Below are positions 7,308 through 16,181 of a DNA stretch of 64,000 bases, in pieces; positions within the stretch are counted from its first letter, which is position 1; each line of letters begins with the position of its first letter. Below the pieces are notes generated by a model. That model was not told the DNA's origin, did not search any database, and worked only from the letters and a program-made list of their open reading frames with translations. Source of the stretch: Kitasatospora viridis (GTDB lineage: Bacteria > Actinomycetota > Actinomycetes > Streptomycetales > Streptomycetaceae); NCBI RefSeq assembly GCF_007829815.1, contig NZ_VIWT01000007.1:1-64000 (forward strand), in the 5' to 3' direction. The position numbers and the translations under genes are program-made.

Positions 7308-8738
7308 ATGGGGGATGCCCTGTGGGAACTGTCGGCTGCGGCACAGGCGCGGGCAGTGCGAGGCGGTGAGGTCCGCGCCGTCGAGCTGGTCGAGAGCCAT
7401 CTGGAGCGCATCGCCGAGGTCAACCCGGAGGTGAACGCGGTCACCCAGCTCCTGGCGCAACGCGCCCGGCAGGCCGCCGAGTGGACGGACCGGCGGTGGG
7501 CCGCGGGCGAAGAGTTGGGCCCGCTCGCCGGGGTGCCGTTCACCGTGAAGGAGTCCACGGCCATCGAGGGCGTGCCGACCACGTTCGGCACCCCGCGCTT
7601 CCACGATCTGGTGGCGCCGGCCGACGCGCCCCCGGTGGCCCGGCTGCGCGCGGCCGGGGCGATCCCGATCGGACACAGCAACATGCCCACCCTGATCCTG
7701 GCCGGGATGCACACGCGCAGCGAGCTGTTCGGCGACACGCTCAATCCCTGGGACCGCGCCCGGACTCCCGGCGGCACGAGCGGTGGCGACGCGGTGGCCG
7801 TCGCGACCGGCATGGCCGCGCTCGGGCTCGGCAACGACTCCGGCGGATCGGTGCGGGTCCCGGCCCAGTTCTGCGGTGTGGCCGGGCTGAAGCCGACCAC
7901 CGGCCGCTTTCCCGCCGACCACCGCATCCTCGGCCCGGACGACCCCGGCCCGGCGTCCCAACTGCTGGTCACCGACGGCCCGTTCGCCCGGACCGTGGGT
8001 GATCTGCGGCTGGCGTACGAGGTGTTGGCGGGCACCGATCCGCAGGACCCGCGGGCCGTACCGGTGCCCGCGTACGGCGAGCCCCTGCCCGGGCCGGTGA
8101 AGGTCGCGGTCGTGGCGGACCCCGGCGGGCACGGCGTCCACCCCACCGTGCGCGCGGCCATCGCGACCGCGGCCGACGCACTGCGGGACGCCGGGTACGA
8201 CGTGCGCGAAGTGGCGGACGTGCCCCGGCTGGACGAAGCGCTCGACGCCTACGGCCGGATCGTCGTGACCGAGTTCGCCCCGACCTGGCCAGTGGTGCGG
8301 GGGCTGCTCGGCGAGGGCGGTGACCGCTACATCGAGATGACGATGGAGCAGACCCCGCCCGCGACAGCGGACGAATTCATGAGGCTCATGGGCAGCTGGC
8401 TGGGCATCCGCCGCTCCTGGGCCGAATTCCTGCACGAGTACCCGCTGTTGCTCGGCCCCTCGTTCACCGAACCACCCGTCGAACCCGGGCTGGAGTCGCG
8501 CGACCGGCCCGGGCACGACCGCGTCGGCTCGGGCATGCGCCTGTGCACCGTGACCAGCTTCGTGGGCGTGCCCGGAGTGGCCGTGCCGACCGGGGTCGCC
8601 GACGGCCTGCCGACCGGAGTGCAGATCATCGGGCGCGCCTTCCGCGAGGACCTGTGCCTGGCCGCGGCCGAGGCGATCGAGGCCCGGCTCGGCGTCCTCG
8701 CGCCCGTTGACCCGCACTGGGGCGTTCGGGCTGATTGA
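7308..8738 (+). CDS. Amidase-signature family hydrolase
   Basis: 476 residues. The amidase signature is complete in layout: Lys81 (GVPFTVKES), the GGTSGG glycine loop (residues 155-160) and the nucleophile Ser181 in NDSGGSVRVPA. The cis-serine that normally starts the SS pair is Thr157, so the Ser-cisSer-Lys triad is altered. GGGAGGA before the ATG fixes the start; an ATG six codons earlier overlaps this ribosome site. Expression is probably controlled by the divergent TetR protein through the palindrome upstream. The substrate is unknown. It is a stand-alone amidase, not GatA, since no gatB/gatC neighbours are present. Confidence 0.87.
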   Translation: MGDALWELSAAAQARAVRGGEVRAVELVESHLERIAEVNPEVNAVTQLLAQRARQAAEWTDRRWAAGEELGPLAGVPFTVKESTAIEGVPTTFGTPRFHDLVAPADAPPVARLRAAGAIPIGHSNMPTLILAGMHTRSELFGDTLNPWDRARTPGGTSGGDAVAVATGMAALGLGNDSGGSVRVPAQFCGVAGLKPTTGRFPADHRILGPDDPGPASQLLVTDGPFARTVGDLRLAYEVLAGTDPQDPRAVPVPAYGEPLPGPVKVAVVADPGGHGVHPTVRAAIATAADALRDAGYDVREVADVPRLDEALDAYGRIVVTEFAPTWPVVRGLLGEGGDRYIEMTMEQTPPATADEFMRLMGSWLGIRRSWAEFLHEYPLLLGPSFTEPPVEPGLESRDRPGHDRVGSGMRLCTVTSFVGVPGVAVPTGVADGLPTGVQIIGRAFREDLCLAAAEAIEARLGVLAPVDPHWGVRAD

Positions 8739-8807
8739 TCCCCCGCGTCACAGCGGCCTCGCGCGGCTGGTGGATGACGCATGCCTGGCTTTCGATGAGT
8801 ACGAGAC

Positions 8808-9593
8808 CTATCGCCCAGCTGACTGCCCGAGTTGGTCAGTGAGGTCAAGAGCGTAGGCACGAACGGCTGGGTCGGTTGCCAGGGCTGCGTCGGCGAGGAG
8901 GTGAAGGCGCCAGTACAGGCGCAGGCGTTGGCGGATGTCCCGGGAGCCCGGATCCGTGATGATCGGTTGTGGTGAGGTCAGGTGAAGGCGGACGGCGAGT
9001 CTGGCGAGGTCGGAGAGCGGGTCGCCGAAGGCGGCGAGTTCCCAGTCCAGTAGTAGCCCGTGGCCCTGGGGTGTGCTGACGAGGTGTCCGGGTTGCAGGT
9101 CGTGGTGGAGCAGCCGTGGCGCGGTGTTGGGATTCACTCGATCGAGTTCCCGGCGCACTGAGTTCACGGCGTTGACGAGTTCGGGTGCTGTGCGGGCGTA
9201 GAGGTTCAGACGGTCGGTGAGGTAGGCCTGCCAGGTGGGGTGTCGGGTGGCACCGGCCAGGCGTCCGAAGTGGGTGCCGGGGATGGCGTGGACGGTGGCG
9301 AGGGGGTCGGCCAGTTCTTTCAGGAACCGGTCGACGGGGACTGGCTCGGCTTGGACGGCGCTCTGCGCGGTCCAAGCCGGCCGTCCCTCGGGGGCAGCGG
9401 CCAGCAGGCGGGGCCCGGGGCCGTGATGATGGGTGATCAGGGCGAGGGCGGCGGCTTCGTTGGCGGCGCGGGCCGGGTCCTGATAGTGCTTGAGGACGTA
9501 CGGCACCTCGTCGGTGATGTACCAGACCCGGTTGGCCTGGCCGGTGGTGATCTCGATGGCTCCCCTCGGGACGCGGCCGTCGATCCTCGCCAC
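8808..9593 (-). CDS. Aminoglycoside-phosphotransferase-fold kinase
   Basis: 261 residues from a GTG start five bases after the Nudix stop codon. The protein has the APH/choline-kinase fold: an N-terminal lobe with VPYVLKHYQ carrying the ATP lysine, catalytic block LLHHDLQPGHLV, and LLLDWELAAFGDP for metal binding. In the usual HxDxxxxN block the asparagine is replaced by His, which is unusual and may alter Mg binding. It is the last gene of the minus-strand glycosyltransferase operon. The acceptor is unknown; small-molecule phosphorylation is likelier than antibiotic resistance given the operon. Confidence 0.75.
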   Translation of the reverse strand: MARIDGRVPRGAIEITTGQANRVWYITDEVPYVLKHYQDPARAANEAAALALITHHHGPGPRLLAAAPEGRPAWTAQSAVQAEPVPVDRFLKELADPLATVHAIPGTHFGRLAGATRHPTWQAYLTDRLNLYARTAPELVNAVNSVRRELDRVNPNTAPRLLHHDLQPGHLVSTPQGHGLLLDWELAAFGDPLSDLARLAVRLHLTSPQPIITDPGSRDIRQRLRLYWRLHLLADAALATDPAVRAYALDLTDQLGQSAGR

Positions 9594-9598
9594 GGCGG

Positions 9599-10066
9599 TC
9601 AGGCGAGGTCGCCGAGGTAGCGGGTGGGAGCCTCGTCGGTGAGGCCGGCGATCAGGTCGCGCAACCCATGGGGCAGCAGGTTCAGGCCCGGGATCTTCTC
9701 CAACTCCACCCACTCCAGGCCGGTCTGGGCCTCGTCCTGGGCGTGACCGCCGAGCTGGTGCGGGTCGCTGTCGAGGCGGCACAGGAAGATCGCCTCGATT
9801 CGGTGGTCGCTCGGGTCGCCGTCGTGATTGGCGCCGATGTACTCACGCAGCCACAGCAGACGCTCGGGAGTGACGTCCAGGCCGGTCTCTTCCAGGACCT
9901 CGCGGTGGGCGGTGGCGTCGAAGGCCTCGCCAGGGTGTTGGCCGCCGCCGGGCAGGAAGTAGCAGTCCTGCCCGCTCCAGTGGGCGCGCTGGAGCAGGAT
10001 CCGGCCGTCGTGGAGGACGACGGCCTTGGCCGCGTTGCGGATGGTGGGGACGGTGGGTTCGGCCAT
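9599..10066 (-). CDS. Nudix hydrolase
   Basis: 155 residues with one Nudix domain. The Nudix box is intact (GGGQHPGEAFDATAHREVLE then ETGLDV, about residues 39-64), giving the metal-binding REVLEE core. It starts 32 bases after the glycosyltransferase gene and is followed within five bases by the phosphotransferase-fold gene, so it belongs to the same transcript. A nucleotide-sugar or other nucleoside-diphosphate substrate would suit the glycosyltransferase context, but specificity cannot be read. Confidence 0.88.
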   Translation of the reverse strand: MAEPTVPTIRNAAKAVVLHDGRILLQRAHWSGQDCYFLPGGGQHPGEAFDATAHREVLEETGLDVTPERLLWLREYIGANHDGDPSDHRIEAIFLCRLDSDPHQLGGHAQDEAQTGLEWVELEKIPGLNLLPHGLRDLIAGLTDEAPTRYLGDLA

Positions 10067-10098
10067 GGCGTGCTCCGGTGTCTGAAAGGTGGTCAGGT

Positions 10099-11688
10099 TC
10101 AGCGTTCAGTCTTGCCGAAGTCGGAGCGGCGTCCGGCCGTTTTGGCCCAGAGCAGCCGCCAGGGCCCGGCCAGGCGTACGAACGGTTGGAGGGGGCTGGC
10201 CGCCACGAGAGCGATCGGATGTACGGGGCGAGTGCGGGGAGGCAGTTCCGTGCCGCTCGGCGGGCGGACGCCTCGGTGTAGTGCGGGGACGAGAGCGAGC
10301 AGTCGGGCGGTGGTGACCGGGCCGTGCAACAGGACGCCCACCGCAGCGACCTCGGCCCACAGCGGGCCTGCCCACCAGGCGCTGGCGACGGCGGCGGCGA
10401 GCACGGGTGCGCCCAGGAGCCAGACGGCTTCGTCCAGCCACTCCCGCAGCACGAGAACGGCCTTGGCCTGGGAGGAGAGCGTGCTGGGCAGGTGGGCGAT
10501 GGCACGAGCGTGCCGGTCGGGCCGGGCGGAGGCGGCGAAGGCGAGCGCATGGAGGTTGGCCAGTCCGGTGGTGTCGGTGTAGGGCTCGTCGAGGACCAGC
10601 GCTGCGCTGGGGACGAGATCCGCCCCGAGCAGGGAGAGGCGGTGCCCGGTGCCGAGGTCCTCCATCGGCTCGGGGAAGCCTGCGAGGGTACGCAGGGCGG
10701 GCAGGTGCACGGCCATCCCGCAGCCGACGGCGTACACCATCGGCCGCAGCGCCGTGCGCGCCGGGCCGGGCAGACGGGAGCGGGTGATCTGCTGGTGGAA
10801 GAGGAGGCGGGCCAGTTCGATGCCGAGTGATCGGCGCAATTGGTAGGCCCACTCGCCGGCCAGCAGCAGGCCGACCGGACCGGTCGGGAACGCGCGACGA
10901 GCGAGCAGCGGGAGGCGCTGCTGCTGGATGAGCGCTGGGGTGCGGCCGGTTCCGGCCCGGTTGATGGAGGCGGCGTCGGCGAGGGCGGTGAGGGCGCGGG
11001 TGTCGGGGACGGCGTCGGCATCGTAGACCAGGACGAAGGTGTCGTCGCCGTCGGCGCCCTCGTGCCAGCCGAGTGGGCCGAGGATATCGGGCAGGCGGTC
11101 GAGCGCCCAGTTGAGTTGTCCGGCCTTGCGGCCCCCGACATCGTCCTGGTGAACGTGCACCAGCGGAAGGTGCCGTGTGGGTTGGCTGGCCAGCTCGGTC
11201 ACGATGTCGGCGGTGCTGGGCTCGGTGTCGAACAGGTCGGTCAGCAGCGCGAGCTGCCCGTCGGGCGGAGCGGCGTTCACCAGCTGGGCGACGACTGGGC
11301 AGCGGCGGGCGGGGAACAGGCCCCGCAGATGAGCCGCCGTCAGGACGGGCAGTGCGGCTAGCTTGGGCAGGCGGTGGCGCTGCTCGGTGCGGGCGGAGTG
11401 CTCGCGTTCGGTGGTGATGACCACGACGGCAGCTTGGCCAGCGGGGTAGTCGAGCGCGGTGAACGCGGCGATCGACTCGGCGGCCACGTCCTGCTCGCGA
11501 AGCATCGGCACCAGCACCACGAACCAGGGCACGGCATCACCGCCGCCGGGGTCCTGGTGGGCGGGTGCGGAGCGCAGCAGCCAGCGCGCGCTCGCCTCGA
11601 CGGCGAGGGCGGCCCAGGCGGCGCGGGCCAATAGAACGGTCACCAGCAGCGGCACGAGGACGTCCAGCCACAGCGCGAGCAGACTCAC
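10099..11688 (-). CDS. Membrane glycosyltransferase, GT2-like
   Basis: 529 residues. The GTG start overlaps the stop of the upstream glycosyltransferase gene (GTGA). An N-terminal membrane segment (VLVPLLVTVLLARAAWAALA) is followed by a GT-A-like domain starting VPWFVVLVPMLREQD, with the acidic VYDADAVPD block near residue 220, then two or more hydrophobic segments in the C-terminal third (VLAAAVASAWWAGPLWAEVA region). This is the layout of processive or lipid-linked GT2 enzymes. Donor and acceptor are unknown. Start codons further upstream overlap the neighbouring gene in another frame and are rejected. Confidence 0.75.
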   Translation of the reverse strand: MSLLALWLDVLVPLLVTVLLARAAWAALAVEASARWLLRSAPAHQDPGGGDAVPWFVVLVPMLREQDVAAESIAAFTALDYPAGQAAVVVITTEREHSARTEQRHRLPKLAALPVLTAAHLRGLFPARRCPVVAQLVNAAPPDGQLALLTDLFDTEPSTADIVTELASQPTRHLPLVHVHQDDVGGRKAGQLNWALDRLPDILGPLGWHEGADGDDTFVLVYDADAVPDTRALTALADAASINRAGTGRTPALIQQQRLPLLARRAFPTGPVGLLLAGEWAYQLRRSLGIELARLLFHQQITRSRLPGPARTALRPMVYAVGCGMAVHLPALRTLAGFPEPMEDLGTGHRLSLLGADLVPSAALVLDEPYTDTTGLANLHALAFAASARPDRHARAIAHLPSTLSSQAKAVLVLREWLDEAVWLLGAPVLAAAVASAWWAGPLWAEVAAVGVLLHGPVTTARLLALVPALHRGVRPPSGTELPPRTRPVHPIALVAASPLQPFVRLAGPWRLLWAKTAGRRSDFGKTER

Positions 11689-12704
11689 TCTTCCTCCAAC
11701 AGGCGGTAGACGGCGCGGACCTGGTCGGCGACCAGTGGCCAGGCGAGGGACTCGGCTCGCCCGCGCGCGGCTGAGCGCCGAAGTTCGTGGGCCTGGGTGC
11801 CGAGTTCGCCGAGGAGCGTGTCGACGGCGGTCGCGGCGGACGGGGCGTCGCCCGGAGGCACGAGAAGTGCGGCCAGGTTGGTACCGGCGTAATACGGGAT
11901 TCCGCCGATTCCGGTGACGACGGCCGGGGTGCCGCAGGAGAGGGCCTCCAGCAGCGCATTGTTGGCGCTGGCCCCGGTCAGGGGCAGCAGTAACAGGGAC
12001 GCCCGCCGGTAAAGGTCGATCAACTCCTGTTCGCTGATCCCTTCGAGAACTCGGACGGCCGGGTGCCAGTGGCGTGCGGCGGCCTCTCGGGTGACAACGG
12101 CCAGTTCGACGTCCCGACCATGGCGCTGGTGCAGGATGTGATGGACGGCGTCGAGGGTGTCGAAGTCGCGCAGCCACCAACCGACGGTCAGCACCAGGGG
12201 GCGGCCAGGCCACGGGGGCGAAGCGGCGGGGGTGAAGACGGTGGTGTCGATGCCATGCGGGACCAAGTGCACGCGCTCGGGCGGCAGCAGGTCGGCGAAG
12301 AAGTTCCGCTGGCCGGGGTCGAGCACGATGAGGTGCCGACCACGCGGGGCCAGACGCCGCCATTCCTCTGGCAGCAGAAGCCGGGCCAGCCGCTCGGGCG
12401 GCTGGTGGTAGGTGACGGCGGTGGGCGCCCTGCGGTGGCGGGAGAACCAGAACTGCTCGTCCCCGTAGAGGACGTGCGCGGGCCGGCGGGAAGCGAGAAC
12501 GCGCAGGTCGGTGGCGAAGTGCTCGGCCGGGTAGAACGGCAGCGGGCACCGGGAGGCGAGCAGGCGGTGCGCGACCCGGCTGGCTGGCCGGGCGACCGGG
12601 TGCGTCGGAGGGGTGATGCGCTGGACCTCGGGCAGGTGGTCGAGTAGGCGGTCGTAGCCGCCGTGGGCGGTGTGCCAGGGCACGCGGACGACGGAGGCGA
12701 TCAC
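11685..12704 (-). CDS. Glycosyltransferase, GT4-like (GT-B fold)
   Basis: 339 residues, soluble. The N-terminal Rossmann domain is followed by a hinge near VHLVPHGIDTTVF (about residue 155) and a C-terminal donor domain with LVLTVGWWLRDFD and NNALLEALSCGTPAVV, the latter matching the nucleotide-sugar binding region with conserved Glu of GT4 enzymes. It lies between the P-loop kinase (3-base gap) and the membrane glycosyltransferase (4-base overlap), so the two transferases are made together and may act in sequence on one product. Confidence 0.82.
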   Translation of the reverse strand: MIASVVRVPWHTAHGGYDRLLDHLPEVQRITPPTHPVARPASRVAHRLLASRCPLPFYPAEHFATDLRVLASRRPAHVLYGDEQFWFSRHRRAPTAVTYHQPPERLARLLLPEEWRRLAPRGRHLIVLDPGQRNFFADLLPPERVHLVPHGIDTTVFTPAASPPWPGRPLVLTVGWWLRDFDTLDAVHHILHQRHGRDVELAVVTREAAARHWHPAVRVLEGISEQELIDLYRRASLLLLPLTGASANNALLEALSCGTPAVVTGIGGIPYYAGTNLAALLVPPGDAPSAATAVDTLLGELGTQAHELRRSAARGRAESLAWPLVADQVRAVYRLLEEE

Positions 12705-12707
12705 GTG

Positions 12708-13259
12708 TCAGGTCTCCTTCGCGGGCAGCAGGCTACGGCGGCGCAGCTGCGTGGTGACGGTGGCTGGCTGGTCCAGGCGCAGCACATCCAGGCCGGTGGT
12801 GCGGCTGGGGTGCAGGCGCTGGGTCCAGCGCTGGCGGTGTCGGTGGTGGTGCACCGGGCCCCAGCGCAGGATGGAGTCGGGGCTGAGCAGGTGGCGGAAG
12901 GTCTCCTGGTTGCCGGCGAACAACTCCTCGCCCGTGGCCGCCCGGCGCAGCGAGCGGGTGACGAGGCGGGGCAGGCAGACCCGCAGCGGAAGGTCGAGCC
13001 ACACGACCAGCTCGGCGCGAGACAGAAGCATCTCCGCGACCTCGCCGCCGTAGTTGCCGTCCGCGATCCAGGTTGCGGTGGCGAGCCGCTGACGGACGGT
13101 TCGGTGAAAGTTAACGGTGTCCAGGGGCGTCCAGTCCGGGCCCCAGAACAGGTCGTCGAGGTCGACGCGCGGCAGGCCGGTGTGGCTGGCGATCGCTGCG
13201 GCCAGAGTCGACTTGCCCGCCGCGACCGGACCGACTACAGCGATTCGACGGGGTGTCAC
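12708..13259 (-). CDS. P-loop kinase, adenylate/shikimate-kinase-like
   Basis: 183 residues from a GTG overlapping the upstream stop (GTGA). Walker A is VVGPVAAGKSTL at the N-terminus, followed by LPRVDLDDLFWGPDW, the arrangement seen in small AAA/FlaR-type topology-modulation and nucleoside-kinase-like proteins. The central VVWLDLPLRVCLPR carries the Walker B-like strand, and Arg-rich stretches after it may form the lid. Its substrate is unknown. Tight coupling to an HPr-kinase-like gene means this operon encodes two different ATP-dependent kinases plus an APH-fold one. Confidence 0.72.
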   Translation of the reverse strand: MTPRRIAVVGPVAAGKSTLAAAIASHTGLPRVDLDDLFWGPDWTPLDTVNFHRTVRQRLATATWIADGNYGGEVAEMLLSRAELVVWLDLPLRVCLPRLVTRSLRRAATGEELFAGNQETFRHLLSPDSILRWGPVHHHRHRQRWTQRLHPSRTTGLDVLRLDQPATVTTQLRRRSLLPAKET

Positions 13260-14341
13260 CGCAGTTTCCCCGCTATTGCGTCGGCGATCCGGGCCAGCAG
13301 ATCGGGTTGGTGGACGCCTACGGTGATCTCGATGACGGGCACTGTGGCGACAAGACGGTCGGCGATGGTGGTGGCCTGGCGGGCCAAGTCGCCGACGGGC
13401 CGCAGGCGGTCCGCGAACCAGGGCTTCAGCCAGTCCTCGTCGTACGGGGTGCAGCACGCGTCGGTGAGCCGACTGCGGGCCTGCGCGGCCCTGAGTGCGG
13501 TCACCCGCAGTGAGGTGCCGTCATCATGCAGGCGCGGGACCACGATCAGCCGTAGCGGCACCGTCTCCCGCACCCGGCAACCGAACGCCGCGGCGAACTC
13601 CCGCGGCGTCAGCGCTACCTTGTGTGCGCTGCCGAAGACCTTGGGCAATGTGCCCGCGTGGGGCAGACCCTTGCGCGGGGACACGGCTGCCAGGGTGCCG
13701 CCGCCTATCCGAACCGAGAGCGGAATTCCCATCACTGTCCCGGCGTCAGGGGCGATTGCCGCGCGGTCAGAGGCGACCAGGTCCGCACGAAGGTGGGTCG
13801 CAAGCGCCGTCAGCACGGTGGTCTTGCCCGCCCCGGACGGCGCGGCCACGAGCACGCCAAAGTCGGTCAGCGCAGCGGCCGCAGCATGGAAGACGGCCCA
13901 GCCACGGTGCTCGGCACAGCGCAGCGCCACTTCACGCACGACGCGCATGACGTACCGCTCGCCGCGTTCGGCACCGGGGCGTAGCAGTATCGTCAGCCGG
14001 CCCGTCGCGTCCCGGGCATAGAGGTGGTCAGGTCGCAGCAGGCTGTCCGGGACTGGACACCACCACGCGACCTGGCCGCGCCGACACGCCAGGTACGGCT
14101 CGCCGCGAAACGGCACCACGGTCACCGAACGGGAGGCCGCGAGGCTCACCAACTGCTCGGCGAACCGGGACTCGTCATGCTGAATCCGGATCCGCGTCTC
14201 CTCGCCGCAGGAGGGGGCGAGCGCGTGCTCGGGGCCGAACTCCTTGACGTACTTCTCCTGGGCCGGGTTGGAGTAATGGTCGATGGCAAGGCGGAAGCGA
14301 TGGCCAGCGAAGAAGACGGCGACCGTGTCGAAACCGATCAT
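13256..14341 (-). CDS. HPr kinase-related ATPase
   Basis: 361 residues; ATG overlaps the upstream stop (ATGA). The C-terminal half has the P-loop VLVAAPSGAGKTTVLTALA (about residues 175-193) in the context seen in HPr-kinase-related proteins, such as those that phosphorylate peptides in some RiPP pathways. The N-terminal ~150 residues (starting IGFDTVAVFFAGHRFRLAID) match nothing I recognise. There is no HPr, PTS or recognisable RiPP precursor nearby. The target could be the product of this operon. Family call is moderately firm, substrate unknown. Confidence 0.68.
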   Translation of the reverse strand: MIGFDTVAVFFAGHRFRLAIDHYSNPAQEKYVKEFGPEHALAPSCGEETRIRIQHDESRFAEQLVSLAASRSVTVVPFRGEPYLACRRGQVAWWCPVPDSLLRPDHLYARDATGRLTILLRPGAERGERYVMRVVREVALRCAEHRGWAVFHAAAAALTDFGVLVAAPSGAGKTTVLTALATHLRADLVASDRAAIAPDAGTVMGIPLSVRIGGGTLAAVSPRKGLPHAGTLPKVFGSAHKVALTPREFAAAFGCRVRETVPLRLIVVPRLHDDGTSLRVTALRAAQARSRLTDACCTPYDEDWLKPWFADRLRPVGDLARQATTIADRLVATVPVIEITVGVHQPDLLARIADAIAGKLR

Positions 14342-15792
14342 GATGGACAGTCCACTCGGGTCGCAGGCATCGGGGTGGCGTGCGTGAACAGTTCTTCGGG
14401 CGTGCCGGCCGCCAGTCGGTGAGCGATGTCGATCCCCATCTTGACCGCGTGGTCCATGTTGCCGATCTCGTACCGCCAGGTCCCGAACCGTCCCCGGGGA
14501 TAGACACCCTGCTTCTCGAACCATGGCACCACCTGAGCCAGGACCTCGTCGCGCCCGAGCGTGGGCACCGGGTAGGCGTACGGGATCACCTCGATGTGGG
14601 CGCTCACCAGCGGTGCCCGCTCGGGCACCAAGCCATGGCGGCGCAGCGCCTGGTCACACGAGTGGACCAGGGCCTGCTCATCGAGAGCCTTGCCGGGGGC
14701 GATGGACGTTTCGGTCATCCAGGCGCTGAACGCGCCAGTATCGGCACCAGGGACGTTGGCCGGCGCGTACTTGCCGAAGTTCGTGGCTCGATAGAACGGG
14801 ACGTCCGGCTGGGGAAAGTACAGCCATGACCGCTCGTCGGACGTGGGCGTCCGGTACCCCAACCCGACCATGGCCACCGTGGTGTGCCGCAAGCCCTGCG
14901 CTGCTGCCCTCAGTGACTCCGGGCAAGCGGCAGTCATCGCGGCGAGCTGGTTCAGCGGGCCAGTCGCCACCAACTGGTCGTAGCGGACCAGCCGTCCGTC
15001 GGCGAGAGCGACGGTGCGTCCCACGGGATCGATGGCGATGGCCTGGGAACGCGTGTGCAGACGGTCCGAGCCGATCCGAGCGGCCAGTCTGCGCCAGATC
15101 TCGCCGGTGCCACCGCGCGCAGGGAAGGCGAAGGTGGAGTTCGGGCCCCAGCAATCGGGGACGGCGGTGCCGGCGAACGCGGCCAGGACCTGTTCGATGT
15201 CCACCGGGGCCACCCGCTCGGCAACCCAGGTCGAGCCCATGTCCTCCAGCCGTGTCGCCCAGACCTTGGTGTTGTATGGAGCGAAGAACCGATCGACCAG
15301 CGTCCGACCGTACATGCCGGCCAGCCACGTCGCGAAGTCCACCGGTGCACGCCCCGGGGTGCCGGTGCCCTGGCGCAGCGTCAGCAGTTCGCGCAGGCAG
15401 GTTGCCGACTCCGCAGGAGGCAGGTGGTGAAGGTGCCTCTGGAACGGGTAGGGCACCCACCGGTCGGAGTACCTGACGAACGATGACCTGTCGTGGTGCA
15501 GGAGCTCGTCGGCGGCGAACAGTTCGTCCAGTAGCCGGTCGAACTCCCCGAAGTGCGAGAAGACCACGTGGCCACCCAGGTCCCAGGTGAATCCGGCTGC
15601 ATCCACGACGGACGAGGCGAGCCCGCCCGGGACTTCGGCTGCCTCCAGCAGGAGGAAGTCGTGGTGCCCGAGTCGGGTGAGCTGGTCCGCACATGCGAGA
15701 CCGCAGGGTCCGGCGCCGAGGATCACGATCCGCCCGGGCACGGCGGCGGGTGGGTGTTGCCCCGGGCGGGTGGATGACGGGCGTAGTCCCAT
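14338..15792 (-). CDS. FAD-dependent oxidoreductase, UDP-galactopyranose-mutase/protoporphyrinogen-oxidase-like
   Basis: 484 residues. The N-terminal dinucleotide fold is clear (IVILGAGPCGLACADQL, then LLEAAEVPGGLASS). The block FFAPYNTKVWATRLEDMGS near residue 180 matches the YN.K.W motif shared by UDP-galactopyranose mutases and related flavoproteins that act on nucleotide sugars. GGAG nine bases before the ATG supports this start; longer in-frame versions lack a ribosome site. It is the first catalytic gene of the operon, and a nucleotide-sugar role would fit the two downstream glycosyltransferases. A desaturase or oxidase role is equally possible. Confidence 0.75.
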   Translation of the reverse strand: MGLRPSSTRPGQHPPAAVPGRIVILGAGPCGLACADQLTRLGHHDFLLLEAAEVPGGLASSVVDAAGFTWDLGGHVVFSHFGEFDRLLDELFAADELLHHDRSSFVRYSDRWVPYPFQRHLHHLPPAESATCLRELLTLRQGTGTPGRAPVDFATWLAGMYGRTLVDRFFAPYNTKVWATRLEDMGSTWVAERVAPVDIEQVLAAFAGTAVPDCWGPNSTFAFPARGGTGEIWRRLAARIGSDRLHTRSQAIAIDPVGRTVALADGRLVRYDQLVATGPLNQLAAMTAACPESLRAAAQGLRHTTVAMVGLGYRTPTSDERSWLYFPQPDVPFYRATNFGKYAPANVPGADTGAFSAWMTETSIAPGKALDEQALVHSCDQALRRHGLVPERAPLVSAHIEVIPYAYPVPTLGRDEVLAQVVPWFEKQGVYPRGRFGTWRYEIGNMDHAVKMGIDIAHRLAAGTPEELFTHATPMPATRVDCPS

Positions 15793-15865
15793 GTGTTCAC
15801 TCCGGTTACTTGGTGGAAGCACGCTTCGATGCACGGCGGCCCCTGACCTTTGAGGGGCGCCGAGG

Positions 15866-16075
15866 TTAGTCCCAGTCACCGCGGCGGGCGATGACCGTGA
15901 GCGTTGTCGGGTCGGCGGGCTGCCCATCGGGCTCTCCGCCGTAGCGTCGGCGCAGGATCGGGAGGCCGCAGCGCATGTCGGTGACCACCCGCTCTCGGCC
16001 GCGAGCGTCCTTGACGAGGTCGCCGACGCCGACCGGGGGCTCCGCGGGATGCTCGGGACGGTTGGCGCTGATCAA
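15866..16075 (-). CDS. Small hypothetical protein, TTG start
   Basis: 69 residues, soluble, with no recognised domain: a GVGDLVKDARGRERVV strand-rich N-terminal part and a C-terminal TLTVIARRGDWD. A perfect GGAGGT lies six bases before a TTG; the ATG 13 codons upstream has no ribosome site, so I chose TTG. Small proteins with a GDLV.D..GR..VV pattern are common beside XRE-regulator/anti-sigma-ATPase pairs in Streptomyces, which is exactly the context here. It precedes the flavoprotein gene by 73 bases. Confidence 0.6.
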   Translation of the reverse strand: MISANRPEHPAEPPVGVGDLVKDARGRERVVTDMRCGLPILRRRYGGEPDGQPADPTTLTVIARRGDWD

Positions 16076-16181
16076 CTCGGTACCTCCGGAAGGATTGGTG
16101 GGGTGGTGGGCCACCCCAGGCCGCCAGCGAGCGGCGAGAGTGGGCCAGCCGGACGATGCAGTTGCAGAGAGGCTGAAGGAT

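Noticed and set aside
12708..14341. RiPP (for example lasso peptide) cluster around the HPr-kinase-like gene
   Set aside because: No precursor, B1/B2 leader peptidase, cyclase or PqqD-like gene; two glycosyltransferases and a flavoprotein point elsewhere.
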